Source: an uncultured Lachnospiraceae bacterium (GTDB lineage Bacteria > Bacillota > Clostridia > Lachnospirales > Lachnospiraceae). From it: 42,703 bases of DNA. The notes under the pieces are model-generated. The model was not told where the DNA came from and did no database searches. It was given only the letters and a program-made list of their open reading frames with translations. Position 1 is the stretch's first letter. Every line of letters starts with the position of its first letter. The position numbers were made by a program, and so were the translations under genes. Shown here piece by piece: positions 1 to 8,471 of the stretch. The DNA is taken from assembly GCA_947305245.1 (NCBI GenBank), contig CAMZDG010000025.1, forward strand, positions 1 through 42,703, written 5' to 3'.

Positions 1-893
1 ACTGCTGCCAGTGCGATGGAATTCACCTTGGTCTCAAAGGTGTCGGAACGGCTGGTCAGGATCACGGGAACCTTGGTTCCGGTCAGGATGCATCCGTTCT
101 TAACGCCGGGGATCGTGTGAACCAGTGCCTTGTATACCAGGTTGCCTGCATGAATGTCAGGGAAGAGCAGGATGTCTGCGTCGCCCTGGATCTTACGGTC
201 CGTAGCTCCCTTATGCTTTGCTGCCTCGGGATCGATGGCAAGGTCGAGGGACAGAGGTCCGTCCACGATGCAATCCGTGATCTCGCCGTTTGCACACATC
301 TCGGTGAGCTGCTGTGCCTCAACGGTTGCGGGCATCTTAGGATTCACCACCTCGACTGCTGCCAGGGGAGCAACCTTGGGATTCTCGATGCCGCACGCCT
401 TGCATACGGGCACGGTATTCTTAATAATGTTTGCCTTGTCCTCCAGCGTGGGGTAGGTCATAAATGCCACGTCAGTGAGGAACAGAAGCTTACTCATCAT
501 GGGAATGTCAAACACTGCCACGTGGGAAAGGGGACCGCCGGTACGAAGACCAACCTCCTTGTCCAGCACGCTCTTTAAGAAATTCTTGGTGTCGATCAGG
601 CCCTTCATGTACATGTCAACCTTGCCGTCATGCGCGAGCTTCACTGCCGTCAGGGAAGCCTGGATCATGTCAGGCTCGTTGATGATCTCGAAGTCGCTGA
701 TGTCCACGCCGATCTGCGCTGCGATCTCCTTGATCTTTGCCTCGTCACCAACCAGGACTGCCTCTGCGATCCCGCGATCCTTTGCCGCGCGAACTGCCTC
801 GAGAACTGCGCTGTCCTGAGCCACGGATACGGCAACCTTCTTCATGCCGCACTCCTTTACCTTTGCAATAATGTCATCAAAACCCTTCTTCAT
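1..893 (-). CDS. ptb: Phosphate butyryltransferase, 3' end cut by window
   Basis: It transfers the acyl group between butyryl-CoA and phosphate, giving butyryl phosphate for butyrate kinase in the cytoplasm. The frame reads from ATG at 893 (MKKGFDDIIAKVKECGMKKV) through 297 codons to the window edge without a stop. Family-like segments are AVLVGDEAKIKEIA, DMYMKGLIDTKNFL, KAGC-type VCKACGIENPKVA, and a C-terminal stretch DADILLFPDIHAGNLVYKAL. Known Ptb proteins are about 300 residues, so only the last few residues are missing. A GGAAGGG ribosome binding site lies just upstream. A consensus promoter overlaps the end of the preceding TIR-LRR gene. Phosphate acetyltransferase (Pta) is the alternative, but the short length and these segments fit Ptb better. 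Butyrate kinase would be expected just outside the window. Confidence 0.88.
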   Translation of the reverse strand, partial: MKKGFDDIIAKVKECGMKKVAVSVAQDSAVLEAVRAAKDRGIAEAVLVGDEAKIKEIAAQIGVDISDFEIINEPDMIQASLTAVKLAHDGKVDMYMKGLIDTKNFLKSVLDKEVGLRTGGPLSHVAVFDIPMMSKLLFLTDVAFMTYPTLEDKANIIKNTVPVCKACGIENPKVAPLAAVEVVNPKMPATVEAQQLTEMCANGEITDCIVDGPLSLDLAIDPEAAKHKGATDRKIQGDADILLFPDIHAGNLVYKALVHTIPGVKNGCILTGTKVPVILTSRSDTFETKVNSIALAA

Positions 894-948
894 TTCCAAT
901 CCCTTCCTTACTTTTCATTCGCCGCATGGTCACGGCACACTATCTGAA

Positions 949-977
949 ATCATATCATTCCCCGTCAGAAAAGTCAA
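949..977 (-). promoter_or_regulatory. Sigma-A promoter for ptb
   Basis: On the minus strand TTGACT (972-977) and TATGAT (949-954) are separated by exactly 17 bp, about 55 bp upstream of the ptb start. The -35 box lies inside the last codons of the TIR-LRR gene, so ptb can be transcribed independently of the operon upstream. No terminator hairpin is visible between the two genes. Confidence 0.6.
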
Positions 978-3786
978 CATCCTCGGGAAAAAGCTGGGTG
1001 TCAAAATAGAACGGATACTCCTCCCCCTCCAGACTGTCAATGGCTTCCCGCATCTCCTCTCCGGAGACGAGCACATACTCCAGCCGATCCAGTGAAAGGA
1101 GCGGTTTCAGATCCGTAAGCTCTCTGTCCCCGCCAAGATCCAAACGGTACAGGTCCATCAGGTTTTGTATGCCCTGAATGGAGGTGATCGGCAGATTCCT
1201 TAGGGAAAGCTCCTGGAGCGACGGGCAGGCAAACACGGCCGATACGTCCGTAAGTTGCCGGCAATAGCCGACCTCCAGACTTTCCAGGTTGGCAAACTCC
1301 TGGATCCCGCTTAAGTTTTCCAGCGGCTGATCATACAGGCAAAGCATGTGAAGCCCGGTTAAGTCACTCAGCAAGGACAGATCCGTCATAATGCCTTCCC
1401 CGCGCTCAATGGGTACGCGCTCGTCCGTTTCAAAGTAGTGGAACCAAAACGACACCTCTCCCTCATCGTCGAAATACCACTCCACGTTGCCATACTCCAG
1501 CGGAACAAAGGTGTCACCCACCAGGCCAAACTTATCCACGCGCTTTAATGCGGATGGCGAGAGCATCTCCAGGTCTTCCAGGCTAAGGAGTTCGACCACG
1601 TTATCATTTGGCTGCCAGCCTCCCTCGGGATATTGCACTTCATAGCTCCCGAAGTTCCCCGCCTTTACGAGTTCCTTCGCCTGCTCCGCCACCTGCGGAG
1701 GCACTCTTAGCTCTTGCCCCCAAAAGTCACTGAGTGCCGATATGTCACTAAGGTCCTCAAGGTCCACCAGCTCTATGTTGAGATAACGCTGCTCCCCAAA
1801 AGTGCTAAGGAACCTTAGATCCGTCATCCCCGGGATCCGCTCCAGCCGAAGCTTCCTCGTGGTAAATTTTCCAAAGTCCGGAAAATTATCCATCGCCCCG
1901 ATCGTCAGGCAGGCCATGCCTGCTCCGTCCAGCGCGGAATAGTCTCTAAGACGCGGGCAGTTCTCGATCCGCAGGTTGGGGAACGATCCGTCATACAGAG
2001 TAGAAACGGCCTCCAGGCCTTCCAGGGAAGTCAGGTATTGACAATTGCATATATTGATGTCCGAAAGAGCATAAGGCTTTAAGCCCTTTAAGGTCCTCCA
2101 GTCGCCCCCCTCGATGCCAAGCCTTGTAAGATTGTCAGGCAGATCCTTTAGGTCAAATCGGTCCACTCCACAAAGCTGAAGCTCACCGATCTGAGCGTCC
2201 TTCAGATAGGGCAGGACCAGCGATGCATTTCTGCTGCCAGTCGCCTCATCATATCTGGGATTCATGTGAAGAAAGTCATATCGCTTGATAAAGCGAAGTC
2301 CCGAATAATCATCGATCTGTCCCGAAAAGCCAAGGTTGATGGCGTTCTGATACTGGGCAATGCCCTCCAGGAAATTCAGGTCGCGCAGGTCGATCGACCA
2401 AAGACCGATATCCCGCAAAGCCGGCATGTCCGAAAGGAAGGAGGCGTCCCGGAACGCGCGGGAATTGCCGTCACAGTGAAGCTCCAGTTTTTCCAAGGCC
2501 TTACACTCGCCGATGGGCGTATAATCCCGAAGGGCGTTGCAATACTCCATCCGCAGATAAGTCAGATTCGTAAGTGTCCCAATCGCCGAAGCATCCGTCA
2601 GCTGATCACAACTAAGAAGATATAAAAACCTAAGCCAAGTACGGTCTCGCAGAAACTCAAGGTCCCTGACCGGCATGTTATTTAATCCCAGCTCATAAAG
2701 CAATCCGCAGTTTTGCAATCCCCCAAGGTCAATGCCATTTTCCAGCTCCATCCCATTATGGATATTCAAACTTTTCAGCAGATTCGGTCCAAATCCCGAA
2801 AGATCCGCTTCTTTGACATGCTGAAGATTGATTTCGACGTTGGCGATCTGCTTGCATTGATTGATCACCGAATAATCCTTGACCGGCGTGCCAGTAATGG
2901 CAAAGGTCCTGACAATGCCTCCGCTCATCCAATCCAGGTTGTCAATGTTGCAGTCACTAACGTAAACGTCCATCAGATACCACAAAAGACTGAGCTGCGG
3001 AAGCTTATCCGCATCCACCTCCACGTTGATCAGGGACAATCTTTCCAGGTTTCTCATCTTCCCGATAAAGCTGAGGTCATCATAGTGCGTCATGGAGTAG
3101 GTATGTCCGTCCTCGTTGCTGATCCAGCGGCTTTCTCCATCCGCGTCGATGCGCGTTGCCAGATCGCTTTCCATCGGCTCCGCTCCCTCTTGATAATCAC
3201 CCTTGACGTAATAATGGAACTCATCCCCGATGATGATGACGATCCTCACCTTGGCAAGGTCCGCCTCCGTAAGTCCCCCGGGAAGGGGCTTTTCCGGCTC
3301 CGGTTCTTCCGACGATGCCACGACCTCCTCCGGCTCGGTATCCTTCGGCTTCGAAGTATAATACCAGAGGATTGCTCCGCAGATGGCCAAAAGTACGGCA
3401 CCTCCCGCGATCAAAATTGCGGGAAAATAGTCTTTCCGCTTATGTATCGCATCCATAATGCGCTCTGCGATCAGCGAAGCCTCCCGCCCTCCGGCAGGAA
3501 TAATATTTCTCGAATATAACGCGTTCTTGATCACGTCAGGGACCGGTGCCGCATCCAGCTGCAGGGGCAGAACTCGCTCTGCGCCCTGTGCGATCAGCGC
3601 GAGCAATGCATCCACGGCTTCCTTGTCACCGTAGAACTGCTCCGACAGGACGGCAAGCACCATGCCGTGGCCGCGCCCGCCCGCATCCTTGATGCGAAAT
3701 CCCTTCTCCTTCAGGGCACCGAGGATCGGCTCCAACGTTTCGAGATCACTTTTCGTTGCCAGCAGCTTTAATTGTTTTCCCCCCAT
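955..3786 (-). CDS. Large TIR-like, transmembrane, leucine-rich-repeat protein
   Basis: This 943-residue protein is the last gene of a four-gene operon. Residues 1-115 look like a diverged TIR fold: they have the strand-loop pattern MVLAVLSEQF and VLPLQLD but lack the SYA-type box and the catalytic glutamate (alanine near position 60). A transmembrane helix follows at about 121-143, then an acidic linker. Residues from about 230 to 935 are many irregular leucine-rich repeats of 20-25 residues, for example LERLSLINVEVD and LESLEVGYCRQLTDVSAV, which should lie outside the membrane. Start ATG at 3786 has a GGGGG ribosome binding site, 17 nt after the previous stop. The likely role is ligand or protein recognition by the repeats, with signalling through the inner TIR-like domain. 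The ligand is unknown. Confidence 0.75.
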   Translation of the reverse strand: MGGKQLKLLATKSDLETLEPILGALKEKGFRIKDAGGRGHGMVLAVLSEQFYGDKEAVDALLALIAQGAERVLPLQLDAAPVPDVIKNALYSRNIIPAGGREASLIAERIMDAIHKRKDYFPAILIAGGAVLLAICGAILWYYTSKPKDTEPEEVVASSEEPEPEKPLPGGLTEADLAKVRIVIIIGDEFHYYVKGDYQEGAEPMESDLATRIDADGESRWISNEDGHTYSMTHYDDLSFIGKMRNLERLSLINVEVDADKLPQLSLLWYLMDVYVSDCNIDNLDWMSGGIVRTFAITGTPVKDYSVINQCKQIANVEINLQHVKEADLSGFGPNLLKSLNIHNGMELENGIDLGGLQNCGLLYELGLNNMPVRDLEFLRDRTWLRFLYLLSCDQLTDASAIGTLTNLTYLRMEYCNALRDYTPIGECKALEKLELHCDGNSRAFRDASFLSDMPALRDIGLWSIDLRDLNFLEGIAQYQNAINLGFSGQIDDYSGLRFIKRYDFLHMNPRYDEATGSRNASLVLPYLKDAQIGELQLCGVDRFDLKDLPDNLTRLGIEGGDWRTLKGLKPYALSDINICNCQYLTSLEGLEAVSTLYDGSFPNLRIENCPRLRDYSALDGAGMACLTIGAMDNFPDFGKFTTRKLRLERIPGMTDLRFLSTFGEQRYLNIELVDLEDLSDISALSDFWGQELRVPPQVAEQAKELVKAGNFGSYEVQYPEGGWQPNDNVVELLSLEDLEMLSPSALKRVDKFGLVGDTFVPLEYGNVEWYFDDEGEVSFWFHYFETDERVPIERGEGIMTDLSLLSDLTGLHMLCLYDQPLENLSGIQEFANLESLEVGYCRQLTDVSAVFACPSLQELSLRNLPITSIQGIQNLMDLYRLDLGGDRELTDLKPLLSLDRLEYVLVSGEEMREAIDSLEGEEYPFYFDTQLFPEDVDFSDGE

Positions 3787-3803
3787 GTCTGTCCCCCTAA
3801 TCT

Positions 3804-4985
3804 TTACTCGTCCTGTAACAGAATTACCTCAAACTTTGCATCCTCTTTCCAGGTCAGCGGAAGCATGTCCCTGCTGACCGTCACGGTCTTTAAGCTTGGC
3901 AGCATGCTCAGTACCCTCAGGTCCTGGACTTTCGTATATTCCAGGTGCAGGATCTCGAGCCGCGGCAGGTTATCCAGATCATAAACCGTCTTGACTTCAC
4001 TTCCCGCAAGACTCAGCTCCTTTAGCATCAGAAGACCGTTTAGTCCCGACAAGTTCAGGGAGGGCTGATCGATCAATGCCAGCTTTTCCAGATATACGGT
4101 GCTTTGAAAGAACGAAAGATCACTGATCTGCCCCTTCACGACGGGCGCTTCATTCACAAGCCAGTTCCCCTCCGCGTCGCGCCGTATGGCCTCCATGCCC
4201 GTTGTCGCCATATTCCCGCAAAAGAATAATTCCGTAATGTCATTAAGCTGGCTGCGAAGCACGGTGTCGGAGGAAGAAAGCCCCAGGGCCCTTCGCACTG
4301 CGCGTTCCTGCAGGGTATACGTGAATTCCACGGGAAAGAAGGAATCCGCTCCGTCCACAAAGGATACGGTGGGCGCCTCCGTGGGCTCCGCCGTCGGCTC
4401 CGGCGTGACAGCGGCCTCCAGTGCAGGCTCCTCCTGCGCAAACGGCGTCCACGCCCCACTCGCCAGCGCGCCAAGCACGCCTGCGGCGCCAAGGAAGAAC
4501 ACCAGCGAAGTGATCATTCCCAGCACGCGCCACGGAATCTTTTCCATGATCGAAGTGCGATACCGCTTTGTGATAAAACCGGTGCCCAAAATTGCATTCG
4601 CACGCGCCTCAGGGCTGTCAAGGAGCGGCACGTCCTGCGCGTTGTCGAGAATGGGATGCCATCTTTCTTCCACGGGCACCTTCTCGAGCCTGATCACTAA
4701 GATCTTCTTGTGAAGTCTTGCCGCCGTGCACATCTCGCTGTAGCAGTTCGGCGATTCCATGGCTCGCGCGGAAAGGAAAAACAGGACCTTCTCGCAGTCC
4801 CTCATGTGATTTGCAATGCAAGCCGGCCAGTCGCTTCCGGCAGGGATCCCCTCGTCATACCAAAGCCGGTAGCCCTGGTCATGTAAGATGCGGATCGTGT
4901 TGATGACCGCTTCCGACTGTCTGTGGGCGTAGCTGACAAAGAGGAAGGGCCGATTCCCTTCATAGGGCTTAAAAAAGATACTCAT
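3804..4985 (-). CDS. TIR domain, transmembrane, leucine-rich-repeat protein
   Basis: This 393-residue protein has the best-preserved TIR domain of the operon (residues about 12-125). It carries FVSYAHRQSEAV, the loop LWYDEGIPAGSDW, and SPNCYSEMC, in which E84 sits at the position of the catalytic glutamate of NAD-cleaving TIR enzymes. A transmembrane helix lies at about 153-176. After it comes a Pro/Glu/Ala/Thr-rich linker and about four leucine-rich repeats (LEKLALIDQP, LKELSLAGSEV, LEILHLEYTKV, LKTVTVSRDML). Its ATG overlaps the preceding stop (ATGA), and the ribosome binding site GGGAGGT lies inside the upstream gene, so translation is probably coupled. NADase activity is inferred from the motif only. 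Confidence 0.82.
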   Translation of the reverse strand: MSIFFKPYEGNRPFLFVSYAHRQSEAVINTIRILHDQGYRLWYDEGIPAGSDWPACIANHMRDCEKVLFFLSARAMESPNCYSEMCTAARLHKKILVIRLEKVPVEERWHPILDNAQDVPLLDSPEARANAILGTGFITKRYRTSIMEKIPWRVLGMITSLVFFLGAAGVLGALASGAWTPFAQEEPALEAAVTPEPTAEPTEAPTVSFVDGADSFFPVEFTYTLQERAVRRALGLSSSDTVLRSQLNDITELFFCGNMATTGMEAIRRDAEGNWLVNEAPVVKGQISDLSFFQSTVYLEKLALIDQPSLNLSGLNGLLMLKELSLAGSEVKTVYDLDNLPRLEILHLEYTKVQDLRVLSMLPSLKTVTVSRDMLPLTWKEDAKFEVILLQDE

Positions 4986-5815
4986 AAGCCACCTCCCGTC
5001 AAGGCGATGACATAGTCACCGTCAGGAAGCTTCCCGCCCGAAAGAAGTGCGTCCTGCGGGATCTCAATCTTCTCCAAATTTGGCAGGAACGAAAGATCCG
5101 CCCAGCTTTGCGGCAGTCCCTCCAGGTGCAGGGTATGGATCCCGTTCGTCACCTCCTCGGTGATCGCACCGCCCTCCGCCGCGCTCCGCACGGCATTTCG
5201 GATCACTTCATCCGAAAGTGAAACTTCATCTACGATTTCCTGTGGCTCCGGCGCGAACCAGTGCAGATACCGGGCGCCAAGGAAGGTGACAAGCAAGGTG
5301 AGGAGCGCCAATCCGCTAAGCAGCGCCGATAGCACGGCAAAGATGGATCCGCTCTTAAATTTCACGGGATCTCCCATGAGATCCTGCGTAAAGCCCTCCT
5401 GATGAATGATCGCCGCTTCCAGGTCTTCCTCCTTTTTCAGCTCGCGAAGCGGCAGATAAGGCAGGTCCTCCCGTAGTCCCATCAGGAGACGCCGGTCCTT
5501 TCCGTCCGGGTCGAGACAGAGGATCGGCCGGTGGAACTTTTGGTTCACCAGCACACTGCTCTTCGTGTCCTGATCCGTGCAGGCGGCGTCCGACAGATAC
5601 AGCAAGGTCATGGCGGCGTCGGCTGCCCTTTCCTGCCGATGGAGAAGTTCCTCCGCACTGCCCGCCGTGCCAACGGCATACCAGACGCGGCAGCCGCGGG
5701 TAAGCAAAATGCGCATGATGCGAGTTACCTTGCCGCTGTCAGCTTCCGCGAACGCGAAGTACAGATATGGTTTTTCACCCTCATAGGGAGGGTGCTTTTT
5801 TTGCCATCGCTTCAT
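4982..5815 (-). CDS. Degenerate TIR-like membrane protein with short LRR tail
   Basis: This 277-residue protein starts 4 nt after the RyR/RCK gene stop and overlaps the next gene by 4 nt. Residues about 14-130 follow the TIR pattern of the neighbour: YLYFAFAEAD in place of FLFVSYAHRQ, GCRVWYAVG in place of GYRLWYDEG, and TLLYLSDA. The residue aligned with the catalytic glutamate is serine (S87), so enzymatic activity is doubtful. A transmembrane helix lies at about 157-181. Only one or two leucine-rich-repeat-like turns follow (LHLEGLPQSWADLSFLPNLE). It may act as a partner or scaffold for the intact TIR protein. Confidence 0.7.
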   Translation of the reverse strand: MKRWQKKHPPYEGEKPYLYFAFAEADSGKVTRIMRILLTRGCRVWYAVGTAGSAEELLHRQERAADAAMTLLYLSDAACTDQDTKSSVLVNQKFHRPILCLDPDGKDRRLLMGLREDLPYLPLRELKKEEDLEAAIIHQEGFTQDLMGDPVKFKSGSIFAVLSALLSGLALLTLLVTFLGARYLHWFAPEPQEIVDEVSLSDEVIRNAVRSAAEGGAITEEVTNGIHTLHLEGLPQSWADLSFLPNLEKIEIPQDALLSGGKLPDGDYVIALTGGGL

Positions 5816-5819
5816 AGGC

Positions 5820-7679
5820 TTAAATCTCTCTGAGGATCTGAATGATCTCCGGTGTCAGTTTCAGTGCGTCCTTATCCTGTTCTTCCTTTGACAGGTCATA
5901 ATAATCGATCAGATCATTGTGCACCTTGGCGACGGACCTGGTCTTCTTCTCCAGCTCTCCCGCCGCATTCAAAAGCTTTTTGTCCGCCAGGACAAATCCC
6001 ATCGTCCTGGTATACATGTTCCATCGCATATGTTCATAAATCTTCCAGGGGCGATCCGTATCCGTGATCTTATAAATATCCCACTCCTTCTCCGTCCCCT
6101 TCAACTCGTCCTCGGGATCATAGAGGTCATGGATCAGCTGCACCTTATACTTGAAGCTCAGCGTTCTCGCGTACACGGAATGCCTGTTATACTCATCGTT
6201 GCAATATGTCGTCCAGGAGACGTACTTCGCCCCCTTCGGATGACGGACCTCGTGAATGGCGATGGTACCCTTCTCGATGTCAGACATGGTGATGAAATCA
6301 TAATTATATGTCATCTTCAGGTCACCGACGAACTCCAGGTTCTCCTTGAACTCTGCATTCCAGTCGTTGCAGATCCTCTGTCTCGTGACGTTGACCTGGA
6401 TCTTATACCCCTCGCCGCCGGCGCGCCGTACGCGCATGGCGTTCAGCCGCATGGCCACGTTGACGTTCTTTAAGTCCTCTCCGACGTTGATGAAGGCAAA
6501 GGTGAAATCCGGATACTCCTCCTTGATCATCTCGATGGAACTTAGATCAGCGTTCTCCTTGTAGATGAGTCGATAGATGGCATCCCCTTCCTTGTCAAGC
6601 TCGTCATAGACCTCCGGCATCTTCGTCCTGAGGGCATCCCTTCCCGCCTTGTCATCCAGGACCATGACCGTGAGCCGATAGCCCGGCATCTGCCCGAGAT
6701 GCAACACGGCCTTGAGCATTTCCAGGTTTCTCTCATTCATGCCGATGATCAGGATCTTGATCTCCTTCTTCCCGTCCTCTCGCACGATGGCGTTCTCAAA
6801 GATGGAACTCTTCAGGAGATTGTTATACACAAAGTTTTCTTCCGTGCGGACAAAGTTGATGATAAACCGATCGTCCCCGCTGCTGCTGTGCTTTTTCAGG
6901 AAATTGTCATACAGGTCCCAGGGCGTGTCGGACAGCTCCACGAACACCCGAACGGGCGCCTTGATCCCATCCTCCATCCTCGCGCAGATGCTCTCAAGCT
7001 CCGCCAGATTGTCTTCTTCCGAATTTGTAAACAGAAAGACCTCGATCTTCTGCGCCTTGCTGCCGGCCCTCTTAATGATCGTGGATACCGACCCTTTCAC
7101 GTACACGCCGTGAAGGTCCTTGATCTTCTGCTTCTCTGCCTCGCCGAGGTCTTCGTCATTGCTGGCGAAAACAAGGTTGACGTCCTGCCCTTCGATGCTT
7201 TCCGCGATCGAAAGCGTCTTTACGTTGCAGACCGGGAATACGAAAACCCGGCGGCTTTTCTTCGACGAAAACTTTAGCTGCTGCAGGGGGCCCTCCAGGA
7301 ATTTCAGGATAAAGCCCGCAACAAACAAAAGGAGCGTGACGTTCACGATGGTGATCAGCGTTGCATAGAGGGACGAAAAGATCGGATGTCCTTCATACGC
7401 GACCCTGGAATAATCATTTCCCAGATAGATGTTAAAGGTCCGAAGCAACGCCGTGAGAATGCTCTCGAGCACTTCCAGGACCGGCAGGGACGCAGGCACG
7501 TCATTAAAGAGCTCCTCCGGCAGATACAGGATCCAGCTCGCGAGAAACTCGAACGCCGACGCCTTGATAAAATGTTCTTCCCTGACATACTTCTTGCGAA
7601 GCAAATAAAAGATCCCATAGAAGAACAAAAGAATTCCCAGCCCATAGCATAAATACCAGCAAACACCCTGAACGTTCAT
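5820..7679 (-). CDS. Membrane protein with tandem RCK/TrkA-N-like domains and RyR-like domain
   Basis: This 619-residue protein is the first gene of the TIR-LRR operon. Hydrophobic helices lie at about 8-28 and 105-128. The first nucleotide-binding-like domain begins near residue 143 (RRVFVFPVCNVKTLSIAESI). A second begins near 305 with IKILIIGMNERNLEMLKAVL, which resembles a TrkA-N/RCK Rossmann start. The C-terminal segment, about 490-605, has HMRWNMYTRTMGF and KVHNDLIDYYDLSKEEQDKD, matching the pattern of ryanodine-receptor (RyR) repeat domains. RyR domains joined to TrkA-N domains are known in bacteria, and the layout recalls CASTOR/POLLUX-type channels, but no clear pore loop is visible. 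AGGAG lies upstream of ATG 7679. The ligand and any ion selectivity are unknown. Confidence 0.75.
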   Translation of the reverse strand: MNVQGVCWYLCYGLGILLFFYGIFYLLRKKYVREEHFIKASAFEFLASWILYLPEELFNDVPASLPVLEVLESILTALLRTFNIYLGNDYSRVAYEGHPIFSSLYATLITIVNVTLLLFVAGFILKFLEGPLQQLKFSSKKSRRVFVFPVCNVKTLSIAESIEGQDVNLVFASNDEDLGEAEKQKIKDLHGVYVKGSVSTIIKRAGSKAQKIEVFLFTNSEEDNLAELESICARMEDGIKAPVRVFVELSDTPWDLYDNFLKKHSSSGDDRFIINFVRTEENFVYNNLLKSSIFENAIVREDGKKEIKILIIGMNERNLEMLKAVLHLGQMPGYRLTVMVLDDKAGRDALRTKMPEVYDELDKEGDAIYRLIYKENADLSSIEMIKEEYPDFTFAFINVGEDLKNVNVAMRLNAMRVRRAGGEGYKIQVNVTRQRICNDWNAEFKENLEFVGDLKMTYNYDFITMSDIEKGTIAIHEVRHPKGAKYVSWTTYCNDEYNRHSVYARTLSFKYKVQLIHDLYDPEDELKGTEKEWDIYKITDTDRPWKIYEHMRWNMYTRTMGFVLADKKLLNAAGELEKKTRSVAKVHNDLIDYYDLSKEEQDKDALKLTPEIIQILREI

Positions 7680-7728
7680 CCCCCAAATACTCCTTTCGCC
7701 CCACTCTATAAGGGCTTATGCCCTATTC

Positions 7729-8376
7729 CTATGCAAGTAATTCCTTTATGTCATCCAGTCTGCCCACGCAGGCATACAGGTATTGTTCCAATTCCTCATC
7801 CGGCTTCGTCTGATCCGGTACCATGACCACCGAAAGTCCGGCACGGTACGCTGCCAGGATCCCGTTCGGTGCATCTTCCACCGCGAGGCACTCCCCGGGC
7901 GTAAGTCCCAGCTGCTCGCAGGCGTATAAATAGATATCCGGGGAGGGCTTTCCCTCCTTGACCTGCGTCGCGCTGATAATATGGCTAAAATAAGGACGGA
8001 TCCCCGTCGCATTCAAATACTTTTCCGTCCTCTCAAGAGGCGTAGCCGTCGCAACTGCCGCGATGATCCCGCGGCGCTTCAGCTCCTCTAAGATTTCCAC
8101 GGCGCCAGGCTTTAGCCGCACGCCTTCCCTGTCAAGGCACTCCTCCATCATCTCCGTTCGGCGGGCCCGGATCGCATAATAATCCAGCTCCTCGCCAAAC
8201 CAGCTCCGAAGCCGCGCCGGTGCAAAGGGCCGGCCTAAGCTTCGCATGGAGAGCACCTGCTCATCCGTCATGTGATATCCAAATTCCGCCATGGCCTTCG
8301 GCCAAAAGATCCGGTAGTAACGCTCCGTATCGATCAGCGTTCCGTCCATGTCAAACAAGACTGCCTTTATATTCAT
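7729..8376 (-). CDS. HAD-family phosphatase (beta-phosphoglucomutase-like)
   Basis: This is a 215-residue haloacid-dehalogenase hydrolase of the subfamily IA type with a helical cap. Motif I is FDMDGTLIDTE (D9 nucleophile, D11), motif II lies in VATATPLERT, the motif III lysine is in KEGKPSPDIY, and motif IV is AVEDAPNGI. I chose ATG 8376 (MNIKAVLFDM) because AGGAG lies 8 nt upstream; an in-frame ATG at 8394 has no such site. It acts on a small phosphorylated metabolite in the cytoplasm, and the substrate cannot be read from sequence. A weak 5-bp GGGC/GCCC hairpin (7711-7724) separates it from the TIR operon, so some read-through is possible. Confidence 0.85.
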   Translation of the reverse strand: MNIKAVLFDMDGTLIDTERYYRIFWPKAMAEFGYHMTDEQVLSMRSLGRPFAPARLRSWFGEELDYYAIRARRTEMMEECLDREGVRLKPGAVEILEELKRRGIIAAVATATPLERTEKYLNATGIRPYFSHIISATQVKEGKPSPDIYLYACEQLGLTPGECLAVEDAPNGILAAYRAGLSVVMVPDQTKPDEELEQYLYACVGRLDDIKELLA

Positions 8377-8429
8377 GATCAATTCTCCTGCCACACTTCA
8401 CCGTCATTCCACTCTTCAAACGGACATTA

Positions 8430-8462
8430 GGGGCGCATGCATTCCAACCTGCGATGCGCCCC
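8430..8462 (-). terminator. Inverted repeat after AIM24-family gene
   Basis: GGGGCGCAT (8430-8438) pairs with ATGCGCCCC (8454-8462), just 3' of the AIM24-family stop on the minus strand. Only a short T-poor tail follows, so it may be a weak terminator or an mRNA-stabilising hairpin. Confidence 0.45.
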
Positions 8463-8471
8463 CAAATCAGA

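Noticed and set aside
7711..7724. Terminator between the HAD gene and the TIR operon
   Set aside because: The stem is only 5 bp with no T tract, so I treat it as weak at best.
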